The translations under genes and the position numbers were made by a program. From Cohnella sp. CFH 77786 (GTDB lineage: Bacteria; Bacillota; Bacilli; Paenibacillales; Paenibacillaceae), in assembly GCF_019400745.1 (NCBI RefSeq), contig NZ_WJIB01000002.1, forward strand, positions 496,001 through 560,000: a DNA stretch of 64,000 nt, in the 5' to 3' direction. The notes beneath the pieces are model-generated. The model was given only the letters and a program-made list of their open reading frames with translations, was not told the origin of the DNA and searched no databases. Of the stretch, positions 9,461 to 18,291 are shown in pieces (positions within the stretch are counted from its first letter, which is position 1; every line of letters begins with the position of its first letter).

Positions 9461-9494
9461 AACTCCGGGCCGCGTGCCGGAGTTTTCTTCTTTT
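9461..9494 (+). terminator. Rho-independent terminator after tdk
   Basis: An 8-bp perfect stem AACTCCGG/CCGGAGTT is followed by TTCTTCTTTT. It lies 24 bases after the thymidine kinase stop. Confidence 0.85.
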
Positions 9495-9509
9495 CCTGTT
9501 ATTATGCTT

Positions 9510-9538
9510 TTGGAAAATGATTAAATCCGTGATAACAT
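9510..9538 (+). promoter_or_regulatory. Candidate sigma-A promoter of the LTA synthase gene
   Basis: TTGGAA (9510-9515) and TAACAT (9533-9538) are separated by 17 bases, each matching four of six consensus bases. If used, transcription starts near 9545, downstream of the first in-frame ATG of the gene and upstream of the TTG at 9586. That supports the TTG start. Confidence 0.4.
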
Positions 9539-9585
9539 ACAGTTTATATGGATTTGACATTATGCAGATAAAGGAAGGTTGCTCA

Positions 9586-11469
9586 TTGATTTCTACGCTC
9601 TTATCCGGGCTAAAACGGCCTCAGCCTTTTTTTGTTGCATTCGTGCTGTTATTCCTCAAATCGCTGCTGCTTCGCCAGTTTCTGTTCGACCATATTGCAT
9701 GGGGGCAGGTGGCGGCAGACGCCGCGTCCATCCTGTTCCTCACAGGGTTATTCGAAGCAATCACGCCTGACAAGCCGAAGAAATACGTGTTCTGGGCTCT
9801 GAATCTCGTCGTTTCCTTGCTGTTTTTCGCTTCCACCCTGTACTTCAGCTATTACAGCACGATACCGACGTACACGGCGCTGGAACAGCTCGATCAGGTG
9901 GCGGGCGTGAAGGACAGCGTCCGGGCGACGATTCAGTGGAAATATTACGCGTTTTTCGCGGATCTGATCATCTTGGCCTTCGTATGGGCGGTTTACCGGT
10001 TGACGAAGAGAGTTTCCCCGCCGGAGAGAGGAAAGAGCCGCACTTGGAAACTCGGCGTCATCGCCGCGGCAGTCGTCGGTCTTTTCGTTTCCCAATTGTA
10101 TATCCGCAGCGCGGCTTCGATCGAGAACGAATTGGCGCAGGCGGAAGAAATCGGCTTCTTCAATTATCAAGTTAACGCGGCGTTGAATGCCAAAGAAGCT
10201 TTTGCGAAAACCGTGGACATCAAGCAGCTTTCCAAGCAGGTCGACCAGCTCGAGACATCCAATCCGGATCTGCAGGCGACGAAGGAAGCAACACCCGCGG
10301 CATTCGGTTCGATGAAGGGCAAGAACCTGATCGTCATCCAGATGGAGGCGTTCCAGAACTTCCCGATCCACCTGAAGCTGAACGGACAGGTGCTGACGCC
10401 CGTGCTTAACGGACTGGCGGACGAAGGTTATTATTTCCCGCATTTCTTCCAGCAAATCGGCCAAGGGAACACATCCGACGCCGAGTTCATGTCCAACACG
10501 TCGATTTACCCGACGGCGAAGGTTGCGATGTCGACCGGATACGGCGACCGGAAGATTCCGAGCCTTCCGAGACTGCTCGAGAAGCACGGATACGCGGCGG
10601 AGACGTTCCACGTCAACGACGTCACGTTCTGGGACCGCATCAAGATGTATCCGGCGCTCGGGTTCGATCGATATTTCGACAAGCCCTTTTTCAACAACGA
10701 CCATTTCAACGCTTTCGGCGCATCCGACGAAGAGTTGTACAAGGGGGCGGTCAAGCGGTTGGTCGAGCTCAAAAAAGAGAACAAGCCGTTCTATGCACAG
10801 CTCATCACCGCTTCCAGCCATCATCCGTTCAAAATTCCGAAGGATAAGCAGTGGCTCGATCTGCCGGCGAACATCCAGGGCACGCAGCTGGGCGATTATT
10901 TGCAGGCGATCCATTACACGGATTACGCAATCGGCGAGCTGATCAAGATGCTGAAGGCAAACGGACTGTACGACAGCACGATGATCGTGCTTTACGGCGA
11001 TCACTTCGGCCTTCAGCCCCAGGACAACAAACCGGAGGACGTCAGCGAGAAGCTCGGCATTACGTATCATGAACGGATTTCCCGTTTCAACATTCCGCTC
11101 ATCATCCATGTGCCCGGCACGTCCCCCAAGAAAACGATCCAAACGGTAGGGGGGCAAGTCGACATTATGCCGACGGTCGCAAACCTGCTTGGCATCTCCT
11201 TGAAAGAAGAGAATTACATGGCTTTCGGGCACGACCTGCTCAACACGGAGAAGAACGTATTCGGCATGCGGTATTACTTGCCGACCGGTTCGTTCTTCAA
11301 CAACGACGTCATGTTCGTGCCGGGCAAATCGTTCGAGGACGGTACGGCCGTCTCCCTCGATACACTGAAACCTGTTGCCGATTTCTCGAAATATAAGGAA
11401 GACTACGATTACGTGCTGAAGCTGATGGGCTTGTCGGATGCGTACGTGCAGTCTCTCCCGAAACGATAA
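9586..11469 (+). CDS. Lipoteichoic acid synthase family protein (LtaS-like)
   Basis: This is a membrane enzyme of the LtaS/sulfatase family that polymerises glycerol phosphate from phosphatidylglycerol outside the membrane. Five hydrophobic segments occupy about residues 10-190, and an extracellular sulfatase-fold domain follows. Catalytic features are a metal-site Glu in MEAFQNFP, the nucleophile Thr in QGNTSDAEFMSNTS (about residue 296), TASSHHPF and LYGDHFGL (metal-binding Asp-His). The 627-residue length fits. The chosen start is a TTG with AGGAAGG seven bases upstream, because the in-frame ATG at 9517 probably precedes the transcription start. It stands alone between terminators. Homologues include primases and modifying enzymes, so LtaS itself versus a YfnI/YqgS-type paralogue cannot be separated here. 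Confidence 0.93.
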   Translation: MISTLLSGLKRPQPFFVAFVLLFLKSLLLRQFLFDHIAWGQVAADAASILFLTGLFEAITPDKPKKYVFWALNLVVSLLFFASTLYFSYYSTIPTYTALEQLDQVAGVKDSVRATIQWKYYAFFADLIILAFVWAVYRLTKRVSPPERGKSRTWKLGVIAAAVVGLFVSQLYIRSAASIENELAQAEEIGFFNYQVNAALNAKEAFAKTVDIKQLSKQVDQLETSNPDLQATKEATPAAFGSMKGKNLIVIQMEAFQNFPIHLKLNGQVLTPVLNGLADEGYYFPHFFQQIGQGNTSDAEFMSNTSIYPTAKVAMSTGYGDRKIPSLPRLLEKHGYAAETFHVNDVTFWDRIKMYPALGFDRYFDKPFFNNDHFNAFGASDEELYKGAVKRLVELKKENKPFYAQLITASSHHPFKIPKDKQWLDLPANIQGTQLGDYLQAIHYTDYAIGELIKMLKANGLYDSTMIVLYGDHFGLQPQDNKPEDVSEKLGITYHERISRFNIPLIIHVPGTSPKKTIQTVGGQVDIMPTVANLLGISLKEENYMAFGHDLLNTEKNVFGMRYYLPTGSFFNNDVMFVPGKSFEDGTAVSLDTLKPVADFSKYKEDYDYVLKLMGLSDAYVQSLPKR

Positions 11470-11477
11470 ACGATATG

Positions 11478-11520
11478 AAAAATCCCTTCTTCCGGCGGCG
11501 AACCGGTGAAAGGGATTTTT
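11478..11520. terminator. Bidirectional terminator between the LTA synthase and dat genes
   Basis: An 11-bp perfect stem AAAAATCCCTT/AAGGGATTTTT serves both converging genes: the arms supply T runs on either strand. Confidence 0.88.
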
Positions 11521-11524
11521 CATT

Positions 11525-12364
11525 TCACGCATGAATCACGCGCTCGAACTCTTGCTGCAGCCGGCGGGTCACCGGTCCGGGAACGCCTGTACCGACCGTT
11601 CTTCCGTCAACCTCGATCACCGGCATCACCTCGATCGTCGTGCCCGTGAGCAGCACCTCGTCGGCGGCTAGAAGCTCGTGGACGGAGAAGCTCCGTTCCT
11701 CCGTCGGAATTTCCGCCCGGGCGGCCAGCCTCAGCACGACGGCGCGCGTGATGCCGTGCAGAATCAGGTGATTGGCCGGGTGGGTGATTAAGCTGCCGTC
11801 CTTCACGATCATGACGTTCGAGGCGCTGCTCTCGGTTACGGTTCCGCCGCGATGAAGGACGGCGTCGTCCGCCCCGCGGTCCGCCGCCTCCTGCTTGGCC
11901 AGCACGTTCGCCAGCAGGTTCAGCGTTTTGTAATCGCAATGGAGCCAGCGCACGTCCTCGGCCGTTATGGCTTTATAACCGGTCTGCATGGCGGCGATCG
12001 GGCGCTTCGTTTCCGTGCAGTACGCCATCGCGACCGGGTCCGCATCGCGGGGGAACAAGTGGCTGCGCGGCGCTTCTCCCCGCGTGATCTGCAAATAAAC
12101 GGTTCCTTCTTGCAATCCGTTGCGACGGACCAATTCCTCCATCCGCCGCTTCAGGACTTCGGTCGAATGGGGCAGCCGAATCCGGATGCCGGCCGCGCTC
12201 TTCTCCAGGCGGGCGAAATGGGCGTCCGCTTCGAACAGCTTGCCTCCGTACACGCGGAATACCTCGTAGACGCCGTCCCCGAAATAATAGCCGCGGTCCT
12301 CCGGAGAGATCCTCACTTCATCCGCCGGCAGCCAGCGGTCTTGATACCAATAGATTTGCGACAA
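11525..12364 (-). CDS. dat: D-amino acid transaminase
   Basis: This 279-residue fold-type IV PLP enzyme interconverts D-amino acids and 2-oxo acids, supplying D-Glu/D-Ala for the cell wall. Family marks are DRGYYFGDGVYEVFRVY near residue 23, the PLP lysine in HCDYKTLNLLANVLAKQ, ESSASNVMIV (cofactor phosphate contacts), and LTGTTIEVMPV near the C-terminus. These match Bacillus Dat rather than branched-chain transaminase. The start codon is TTG, preceded by GGGAGGAG on the minus strand. It is convergent with the LTA synthase gene. It lies about 110 bases after a sugar-binding-protein gene on the same strand but is functionally unrelated to it. Confidence 0.93.
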   Translation of the reverse strand: MSQIYWYQDRWLPADEVRISPEDRGYYFGDGVYEVFRVYGGKLFEADAHFARLEKSAAGIRIRLPHSTEVLKRRMEELVRRNGLQEGTVYLQITRGEAPRSHLFPRDADPVAMAYCTETKRPIAAMQTGYKAITAEDVRWLHCDYKTLNLLANVLAKQEAADRGADDAVLHRGGTVTESSASNVMIVKDGSLITHPANHLILHGITRAVVLRLAARAEIPTEERSFSVHELLAADEVLLTGTTIEVMPVIEVDGRTVGTGVPGPVTRRLQQEFERVIHA

Positions 12365-12476
12365 CGCTCTTCTCCTCCCGTCAGGGGTGCGATGTTTCGT
12401 CGAATCCGGATTCGAACGAGACGTACTCTCTCAGTTTAACCCGGCAGGCGAAGGCGTTTCAATCCGCCGAGCGCCG

Positions 12477-13445
12477 CTACGGGGCCGAGCCAGAGGCGAT
12501 CTCCGTTAGCCCCGTATCGTCGAAGGCCGGAACCGCTTGTCCTTGCGCGGCCTGCAGCATGCGTTCCACGATGCGGGTTCCGATCCCGGCTTCGTTCTGG
12601 GAAACGGCAGCTTTGATCTGCCCGTTCGCGATCGCTTCCCGGATTTTCGGCGTAACGCCGAAGGTGACGGCGTAACGGGTCAAGCCTTTGGCTTTCCACA
12701 CAAGGACGGAAGCCGGGCCCGATACGACGTCCAAAGCGATGAACGCGTCGAAATGGGGATGGGCGTCGATCATCTCCTCCAGATCGGACAACGCTTTGTC
12801 TTCGCTTCCTTCGTTGTACCGAACCTCCAGCACCTGGATATCCGTATGGGCATTAATATAGTCCAGCATGCCCTGCAGCCGTTGGCCCAGGCTTCTCATC
12901 CGGCTCATGCCCGTTTCCACCAGCACCATGCCCCGGCCCTTCAGCTGCCGGTCGATCGCTTGCCCCATGCGGACGCCGGCTTCGACGTTGTCGACGCCGA
13001 CGAAGCCGAGCCGTTTGCTCGACGGCGCGTCGGATTCGAAGCAGATGACCGGGATTCCGCCGAGCACCGCCTTGTCGATGACGGGGGCGAGCGCGTCCGA
13101 ATCGACCGGATCGATCGCGATCGCGTCGACTCCCATCTTGATCATCGTCTCCATCATCCGGATTTGCTGCTCCAGATTGGCCTCGTCGGGCGCTTTGACC
13201 ACGAGCCGGACACCGGCCGGCTCGGCCGCTTTCTGCGCGGTTTCCGTCATGGTTTCGTAGTAGGGATGCGCCATCGGATAGATGATGCCGAACGTATAGG
13301 AATAGGGGGCCGCCGATGCTCCCCCTGCCGGAGAGGAGGAGACCGGCGTCTCTCCGGCAGCGCCGGTGCAGCCCGCGAGCGCGGCTAGCAAACCAGCGGC
13401 AAGCGGCAGCCGCGTCCATTTACGATACTTGCCCGCCTGTCGCAT
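12477..13445 (-). CDS. Periplasmic-binding-type sugar lipoprotein linked to the YesM/YesN pair
   Basis: A signal peptide with lipobox LAALAGC (lipidated Cys about residue 26) is followed by a type I periplasmic binding fold (Peripla_BP_4). Recognisable stretches are the early strand YTFGIIYPMAHPYYETM, the hinge-region DAIAIDPVDSDALAPVID and AFIALDVVSG. It is encoded directly after and overlapping the response regulator gene, in one operon with the sensor kinase. That arrangement suggests it may present ligand to the sensor kinase instead of, or as well as, feeding a transporter. The ATG at 13445 is preferred over the one two codons earlier because GGAGGGGG would otherwise abut the start. The ligand is probably a sugar, by analogy with the facing importer. 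Confidence 0.85.
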   Translation of the reverse strand: MRQAGKYRKWTRLPLAAGLLAALAGCTGAAGETPVSSSPAGGASAAPYSYTFGIIYPMAHPYYETMTETAQKAAEPAGVRLVVKAPDEANLEQQIRMMETMIKMGVDAIAIDPVDSDALAPVIDKAVLGGIPVICFESDAPSSKRLGFVGVDNVEAGVRMGQAIDRQLKGRGMVLVETGMSRMRSLGQRLQGMLDYINAHTDIQVLEVRYNEGSEDKALSDLEEMIDAHPHFDAFIALDVVSGPASVLVWKAKGLTRYAVTFGVTPKIREAIANGQIKAAVSQNEAGIGTRIVERMLQAAQGQAVPAFDDTGLTEIASGSAP

Positions 13446-15027
13446 CGGCATCCCCCTCCGGCGCTTTGACGTCCGCGGCCCCTTGGCGGCGGTATTCGCG
13501 GGCGGTCATTCCCGTCATTTTCTTGAACAGGTTGGAGAAGTAATGCGCGTCGTTGTAGCCGACCCGGTAGGCGACCTCGTAGGTTTTGTCCCTTGTCGTC
13601 TGCAGAAGCTCCATCGCTTTGCGGATGCGGGTTTGCGTCAAATACTCGATGAACGTTTGGCCCGTTTCCTGGCTGAACACCTTGCTCAAGTGGCCGGGAC
13701 TGACACGAACCCGCTCGGCCGCGTCTTGCAGGGAGAGCCGGTCGTCGGCGTAACGCTCGTGAATGAATTCCTTTACGGCAGCGATCAATTCGCCGTATTT
13801 GTCCGAAGCCAAGGCGCGCCATTCCCAGAACCGTTCCGCCAGCAGGGTCAAGTAACGGACGGCATCCTCCCAGCTGCGGATGTCCCGGATTTTGTCCTGC
13901 AAGGCTCCGACCGCGGCCTCCGTCAGCTCCGCCGGGCGGAACGTTTCTTTCGCGGCGCGAAGCGTCTCCAAAGTAATATCGTTCATGAGGTAATAACCGT
14001 ACAAGGAAGATTTCCAGTCGATCGCCCGCAGTCCTTCGGCGAAGCCGCGGATGAAGCCGTCCGCACCCGCGGGGCGGCCGATCTTCAGGAATTCCACGAA
14101 TTTCGGCCGGTCTAGCGGGGCGGCTTCATGGGAGCCGATGCCCGCAGCTTCGCGCAGAGCCAGCTCGTTCATTCTCGTCAGCCGCTTCCAATTGCGGTCT
14201 TCTTCGGCCTCCATGAACGAAGCGTGGATGCCCTGGAGCCGATCCTGCACCGAACCGATGCCGACAGTAACCGGACAGGGAAGGGCGTTTTCCAGCTCCG
14301 GGAGGATGCTCTGCTGCAGCCGTTCCAACGTGAGCTCCACTTCGCCGCAGGAATCGCCGGTGACGATCCAGACGATTTCGGCGCGGCTGCGACGGTAACC
14401 GAGCACCCCGTCCAGCTGTCGGCCGCGCGCTTCGATTTCCGCGTCCGCTCGCCGCAGCAGCTCTGCGTCCGCGTCCGCGGCCGGTTCCGGGAAACGCAGG
14501 TCCCAGACCGCCGCCGCGTAGAACCGGGAGAGCAGCGGAAGCCCGAGCGAGGCGGCGGCTTCCGCGGCTTCCGCCGTCGTAACGAGTCCGCCGCACAAGT
14601 CGGCCAGCAGCTTGTCTTTCGTGTACGCGCCGGCCGATTTCTCGCGGTTCTCCCGATCGATCTTGAGGCAGACCGACTGCAGGACTTGCATGAGGTCGGC
14701 CGCCCCGATCGGCTTGAGGATGTATTCTTCGACCCCGATACGCAGGGCGCTCCGGGCATAATGGAATTCGTCATGCCCGCTCAGGATGACGATCTTCATA
14801 TGCGGCATCCGCCGGCGGACGATGCTGCTCAGCTCGAGTCCGTCCATGAACGGCATCTTGATATCGGTGATCAGGATGTCCGGATTCCATTTCTCGATCA
14901 AGGGGAGCGCCGTCTCGCCGTCGGAGGCGTCCCCGCAGTAGATCAACCCTGCCCGCTCCCAATCGATGCTTTCGCGTATATTTTCCCGGATGACGATTTC
15001 GTCGTCGACGAGCATCACTTTTTTCAT
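13420..15027 (-). CDS. YesN-like response regulator with AraC-type DNA-binding domain
   Basis: This 535-residue regulator has an N-terminal CheY-like receiver (residues 1-125; acidic pocket VDDE, phospho-acceptor Asp about 55 in ITDIKMPFMDG, Lys in EYILKPIGA), a ~280-residue linker, and a C-terminal double helix-turn-helix of the AraC family (RLSLQDAAERVRVSPGHLSKVF, then VAYRVGYNDAHYFSNLFKK). This is the Paenibacillus YesN pattern, used to control carbohydrate importer operons. It has an AGGAGG ribosome site. The kinase gene lies 13 bases upstream and the lipoprotein gene overlaps its 3' end by 26 bases. The facing YtfQRT-like operon is the likely target. Confidence 0.95.
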   Translation of the reverse strand: MKKVMLVDDEIVIRENIRESIDWERAGLIYCGDASDGETALPLIEKWNPDILITDIKMPFMDGLELSSIVRRRMPHMKIVILSGHDEFHYARSALRIGVEEYILKPIGAADLMQVLQSVCLKIDRENREKSAGAYTKDKLLADLCGGLVTTAEAAEAAASLGLPLLSRFYAAAVWDLRFPEPAADADAELLRRADAEIEARGRQLDGVLGYRRSRAEIVWIVTGDSCGEVELTLERLQQSILPELENALPCPVTVGIGSVQDRLQGIHASFMEAEEDRNWKRLTRMNELALREAAGIGSHEAAPLDRPKFVEFLKIGRPAGADGFIRGFAEGLRAIDWKSSLYGYYLMNDITLETLRAAKETFRPAELTEAAVGALQDKIRDIRSWEDAVRYLTLLAERFWEWRALASDKYGELIAAVKEFIHERYADDRLSLQDAAERVRVSPGHLSKVFSQETGQTFIEYLTQTRIRKAMELLQTTRDKTYEVAYRVGYNDAHYFSNLFKKMTGMTAREYRRQGAADVKAPEGDADATGGQVS

Positions 15028-15040
15028 CCGACCCGCCTCC

Positions 15041-16840
15041 TCATTTCTTCGGAATCCGCACGAAAATGCGGGTGCCGGCGCCCTCCGCGCTTTCGATCCC
15101 GACCCCGTACCGTTCGCCGAAATACAGCCGGATCCGCTGGTGCACGTTCTGGAGGCCGAAGCCGCCGCCCGCTCCGTCTTCCTCTTCGTCCGGGGCGCGC
15201 TGCCGGTTCAAGCCTTCCCGGACTTCCGCGAGGCGCTCGGCGCTCATGCCGGCGCCGTCGTCTTCGACCGTCAGGACGATGTCCCGTTCCTGCTCGACAT
15301 GGCCGCCGATCCGGATCATGCCTTTGCCCCGTTTGTTTTTGATGCCGTGATACAGCGCGTTTTCGACGAGCGGCTGCAGCGTCATTTTCAGGATCGGGAA
15401 CACCTGCAATTCCCCGTCCACCGAAATCTCGTAATCGAGGATGTCCCGGTAACGGATTTGCTGGATGATCAAGTAGCTTTGGACATGATCCAGCTCGGAT
15501 TTGATCGAGATCCAGTCCCGTCCCTTGTTGAGGCTGATCCGGAAGAAACGGGAGAACGCCTGCACGAGCTGGATCACCTGATCCTTCTTGCCGGCTTCCG
15601 CCATCCAGACGACGGAATCGAGCGTGTTATAGAGGAAGTGGGGATTGATTTGCGCCTGCAGCGTCCGGAGTTCGGCTTTCTGGACGAGCTCCTTCTCCCG
15701 GATGCTCTGGTCGAGCAGCGCTTTGATTTTCTCCAGCATGATATTGAAGCTCTTGCCCAGATCGGCGATTTCATCCTGACCGGCCGGCTTCACCTTCGCG
15801 TCCAGGTAGCCGCTCGCCGCCTGTCTCATTTTGTTTTTGAGAAACTGGATCGGACGGGTCAGCCGGGCGGTGATGAAGAAGTATAACGTGATCGTGAACA
15901 GGATGCTGAGCATGACGCTGACGATGATGAGCTGGCGGATCTCGTTGGCGTCCTGTACGATCTCCTGCAGCGTGACGTTTCCGACGATTTTCCACCCGGT
16001 GGCGGAGGATGTCGTGAAGACAACGAATTTCGGCTTGCCGGATTGGCGCAGCACGAAGCTGTCTTGCGTTTGGCCCAGCTTCCGATCCGACCAATCGATC
16101 TGCCGCAGCGCTTCCTTCTTCGCCGGGTCGGCCGGGGCGAACAGCGGAGTGCCTTCCGGATCGGCCACGTAGAAAAACCCGGTATCGCCGATCGTCACGT
16201 CGTTGCAGAACCGTTCCACGAACGAGTCGTCCAAGTCGATGACGATGAATCCGATGACCTCGTGGGTAATGCGCTGCTTGACGGTCGCCATGATCGAAAT
16301 GACATCCGACTCAGGATAGGTGAAGCCGTCCAGTCGGTCCAGCGGCGAAGCGTCGGAAGGGGGGATGATCAAGGTCCGCCCGGGTTCTTTCGTCAATCGC
16401 TGAAAATGGGGATTGCGCATCGGATTGTGATCGAGCTGGAAGACGCCTTTGCGTTCGCTGATCCCTTTGCCGTACAGGTTGATCATGGTGATGTTGCGGA
16501 CGTTCTCGTATTTGTAGATATCGCGGTAAAGCTCGAACGTCTTCAGGATGTCTTTGGCGTCGGCGTAAGTCTCGCTCTGCGAGAACAGAAACCGCAGCAC
16601 CTGCGGATTGTTCTCCAGCTCGAGCAGCTTGCCGGTGTCCTGGAACAGGACGTCGATGTCGCGGGCGAGCCGGTTCGCCGCCAGCATCGCGGAAGCCTTG
16701 CTGTGACCGGAGATCGTATTGAAGGATTTCTGGTAGGAAATGAGGCCGACCGTGATCAGGGGGATGGAAGTCAAGATGACGAACATGGTCAGCAGCTTGG
16801 CTCTAAGGCTGGAATTGATGACGCGCACCGGATTCATCAT
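15041..16840 (-). CDS. YesM-like sensor histidine kinase
   Basis: This 599-residue membrane sensor has an N-terminal transmembrane helix (about residues 15-35), an extracellular Cache-type sensing region to about residue 300, and a second helix (LIIVSVMLSILFTITLYFFI). A HAMP segment follows, then the His_kinase domain with the acceptor in QAQINPHFLYNTLDS, and a GHKL ATPase (LVENALYHGIKN N-box, DDGAGMSAERL G1, GGGFGLQNVHQRI G2). It phosphorylates the adjacent YesN-like regulator. It is first in a three-gene minus-strand operon divergent from the sugar importer, with about 275 bases between them holding the importer promoter. Confidence 0.95.
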   Translation of the reverse strand: MMNPVRVINSSLRAKLLTMFVILTSIPLITVGLISYQKSFNTISGHSKASAMLAANRLARDIDVLFQDTGKLLELENNPQVLRFLFSQSETYADAKDILKTFELYRDIYKYENVRNITMINLYGKGISERKGVFQLDHNPMRNPHFQRLTKEPGRTLIIPPSDASPLDRLDGFTYPESDVISIMATVKQRITHEVIGFIVIDLDDSFVERFCNDVTIGDTGFFYVADPEGTPLFAPADPAKKEALRQIDWSDRKLGQTQDSFVLRQSGKPKFVVFTTSSATGWKIVGNVTLQEIVQDANEIRQLIIVSVMLSILFTITLYFFITARLTRPIQFLKNKMRQAASGYLDAKVKPAGQDEIADLGKSFNIMLEKIKALLDQSIREKELVQKAELRTLQAQINPHFLYNTLDSVVWMAEAGKKDQVIQLVQAFSRFFRISLNKGRDWISIKSELDHVQSYLIIQQIRYRDILDYEISVDGELQVFPILKMTLQPLVENALYHGIKNKRGKGMIRIGGHVEQERDIVLTVEDDGAGMSAERLAEVREGLNRQRAPDEEEDGAGGGFGLQNVHQRIRLYFGERYGVGIESAEGAGTRIFVRIPKK

Positions 16841-17053
16841 GGGCTCTTCCGTCTCGCTTTCCGCACCGCTCGGGTTATGTCAAATGGGAGCTTCTATTAC
16901 TATAGCAAAAGTTGCGGGGGCGGAGAGACGGAAATGGAAGCGCGACTAAAAAATCCAGCAAACGATGATAAATTTACACTTTCGCTCCTGAAGCGGCCGG
17001 CAAATGAATAAGAAAACAAAAACAATCCCCATCGGACTCCGTATTTTTCCGTT

Positions 17054-17071
17054 TTGGAAGCGCTCTATAAT
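17054..17071 (+). promoter_or_regulatory. Importer promoter -10 with overlapping cre-like (CcpA) site
   Basis: A perfect -10 hexamer TATAAT sits at 17066-17071, 45 bases before the binding-protein gene. There is no good -35 at 16-18 bases, as expected for an activator-dependent promoter (the YesN-like regulator would fit). Immediately before and into the -10 lies TTGGAAGCGCTCTAT (17054-17068), which matches 14 of 15 positions of the cre consensus WTGNAANCGNWNNCW. Catabolite repression by CcpA is inferred. Confidence 0.55.
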
Positions 17072-17115
17072 GGAGCCACACCAACCATGGTGATCCGAAG
17101 GGGAGGAATAGAACG

Positions 17116-18186
17116 ATGAAGATGTTCGGCAAAAAGTGGGGCGTGCTTGCCGCGCTGATCGCGCTGATGCTCGCGGTCGCGGCATGCGGCGGCAAAAACG
17201 AAGGGGCGAGCCCGTCGCCCAGCGAAAGCTCGAAGGCGCCTGCGGCCAGCGAAAGCGCCAAACCAAGCGAATCCGCGAAACCAAGCGAATCCGCGAAACC
17301 GGCGGACAAGAAAGTGGTGCTCGGCTTCGCGCAGGTCGGCGCGGAAAGCGCTTGGCGGACGGCGAACACAAAGTCCATCCAGGAATCGGCCGCACAAGCG
17401 GGCTTCGAGCTGAAATTCTCAGATGCCCAGCAGAAGCAGGAAAACCAAATCAAGGCGATCCGGTCGTTCATTCAGCAGAAGGTCGACGTGATCGCATTCT
17501 CTCCGGTCGTCGAATCCGGATGGGACACCGTGCTGAAGGAAGCGAAGGACGCCGGCATTCCGGTCATCCTGACGGACCGCGCCGTCGACTCCAAAGACAC
17601 GTCGCTGTACCGGACGTTCCTCGGCTCGGACTTCGTGGAAGAGGGACGCAAGGCCGGCCAATGGCTGGTTGACCAGTATAAGGACGCATCGGAAGACGTC
17701 AACATCGTGGAGCTGCAGGGCACGACCGGTTCCGCTCCGGCGAACGACCGGATGGCGGGCTTCCAGGAAGTGATCAAGACCAATCCGCACCTGAAGATCA
17801 TCGCTTCGCAGACGGGAGAATTCACCCGCGCCAAAGGCAAGGAAGTCATGCAGGCATTCCTGCAGGCGCACAAGGACATCGACGTGCTGTACGCGCATAA
17901 CGACGACATGGCGCTCGGCGCGATCCAGGCGATTGAAGCCGCCGGCCTGAAGCCGGGCACGGACATCAAAATCATCTCCGTCGACGCGGTGAAGGACGGC
18001 ATGCAAGCCGCGAGCGAAGGCAAGATCAACTTCATCGTCGAGTGCAATCCGCTCCTCGGGCCGCAGTTGATGGAAGCCGTGAACGCCGTGCTTGAGGGCA
18101 AGGAAATTCCGCAGCGGATCGTGACCAAGGAAGGCACGTTCACGTCGGAGCAAGCCAAAGAAGCGCTCCCGACCCGCCAATATTAA
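17116..18186 (+). CDS. YtfQ-like sugar ABC importer binding lipoprotein
   Basis: This 356-residue lipoprotein has lipobox VAAC (Cys about residue 24). A low-complexity Ser/Lys/Pro linker follows at residues 30-65 and contains exact 18-bp DNA duplications (17276-17311) encoding KPSESA units. Then comes a type I binding domain. VLGFAQVGAESAWRTANTKS, AFSPVVESGWDTVL, DRAVDSKDTSL, HNDDMALGAIQAIE and ECNPLLGPQLME are characteristic of YtfQ, the galactofuranose/galactose-type binding protein. It is the first gene of the importer operon and is separated from the ATPase gene by a hairpin with a short T run. A close paralogue is encoded at the operon end. The exact sugar cannot be read from sequence. 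Confidence 0.92.
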   Translation: MKMFGKKWGVLAALIALMLAVAACGGKNEGASPSPSESSKAPAASESAKPSESAKPSESAKPADKKVVLGFAQVGAESAWRTANTKSIQESAAQAGFELKFSDAQQKQENQIKAIRSFIQQKVDVIAFSPVVESGWDTVLKEAKDAGIPVILTDRAVDSKDTSLYRTFLGSDFVEEGRKAGQWLVDQYKDASEDVNIVELQGTTGSAPANDRMAGFQEVIKTNPHLKIIASQTGEFTRAKGKEVMQAFLQAHKDIDVLYAHNDDMALGAIQAIEAAGLKPGTDIKIISVDAVKDGMQAASEGKINFIVECNPLLGPQLMEAVNAVLEGKEIPQRIVTKEGTFTSEQAKEALPTRQY

Positions 18187-18223
18187 GAAGCAAGCTCTGA
18201 CAGCCTATTCGAAGATCAAGGGC

Positions 18224-18270
18224 AAAGCCGCTCCGTACCGTTCGGGCTCTTCCGCGCCGGAGCGGCTTTT
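18224..18270 (+). terminator. Intra-operon terminator/attenuator between binding protein and ATPase genes
   Basis: An 11-bp perfect stem AAAGCCGCTCC/GGAGCGGCTTT (arms 18224-18234 and 18259-18269) encloses a 24-base loop and ends in TTTT followed by CCC. The weak T tract suggests partial termination, giving more binding protein than transporter mRNA. Confidence 0.65.
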
Positions 18271-18291
18271 CCCATGAAGGGAGGGAATCCG

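Noticed and set aside
9748..11532. A 594-codon minus-strand frame opposite the LTA synthase gene
   Set aside because: It is an antisense shadow of a well-supported gene; the translation is rich in Arg/His without any domain.
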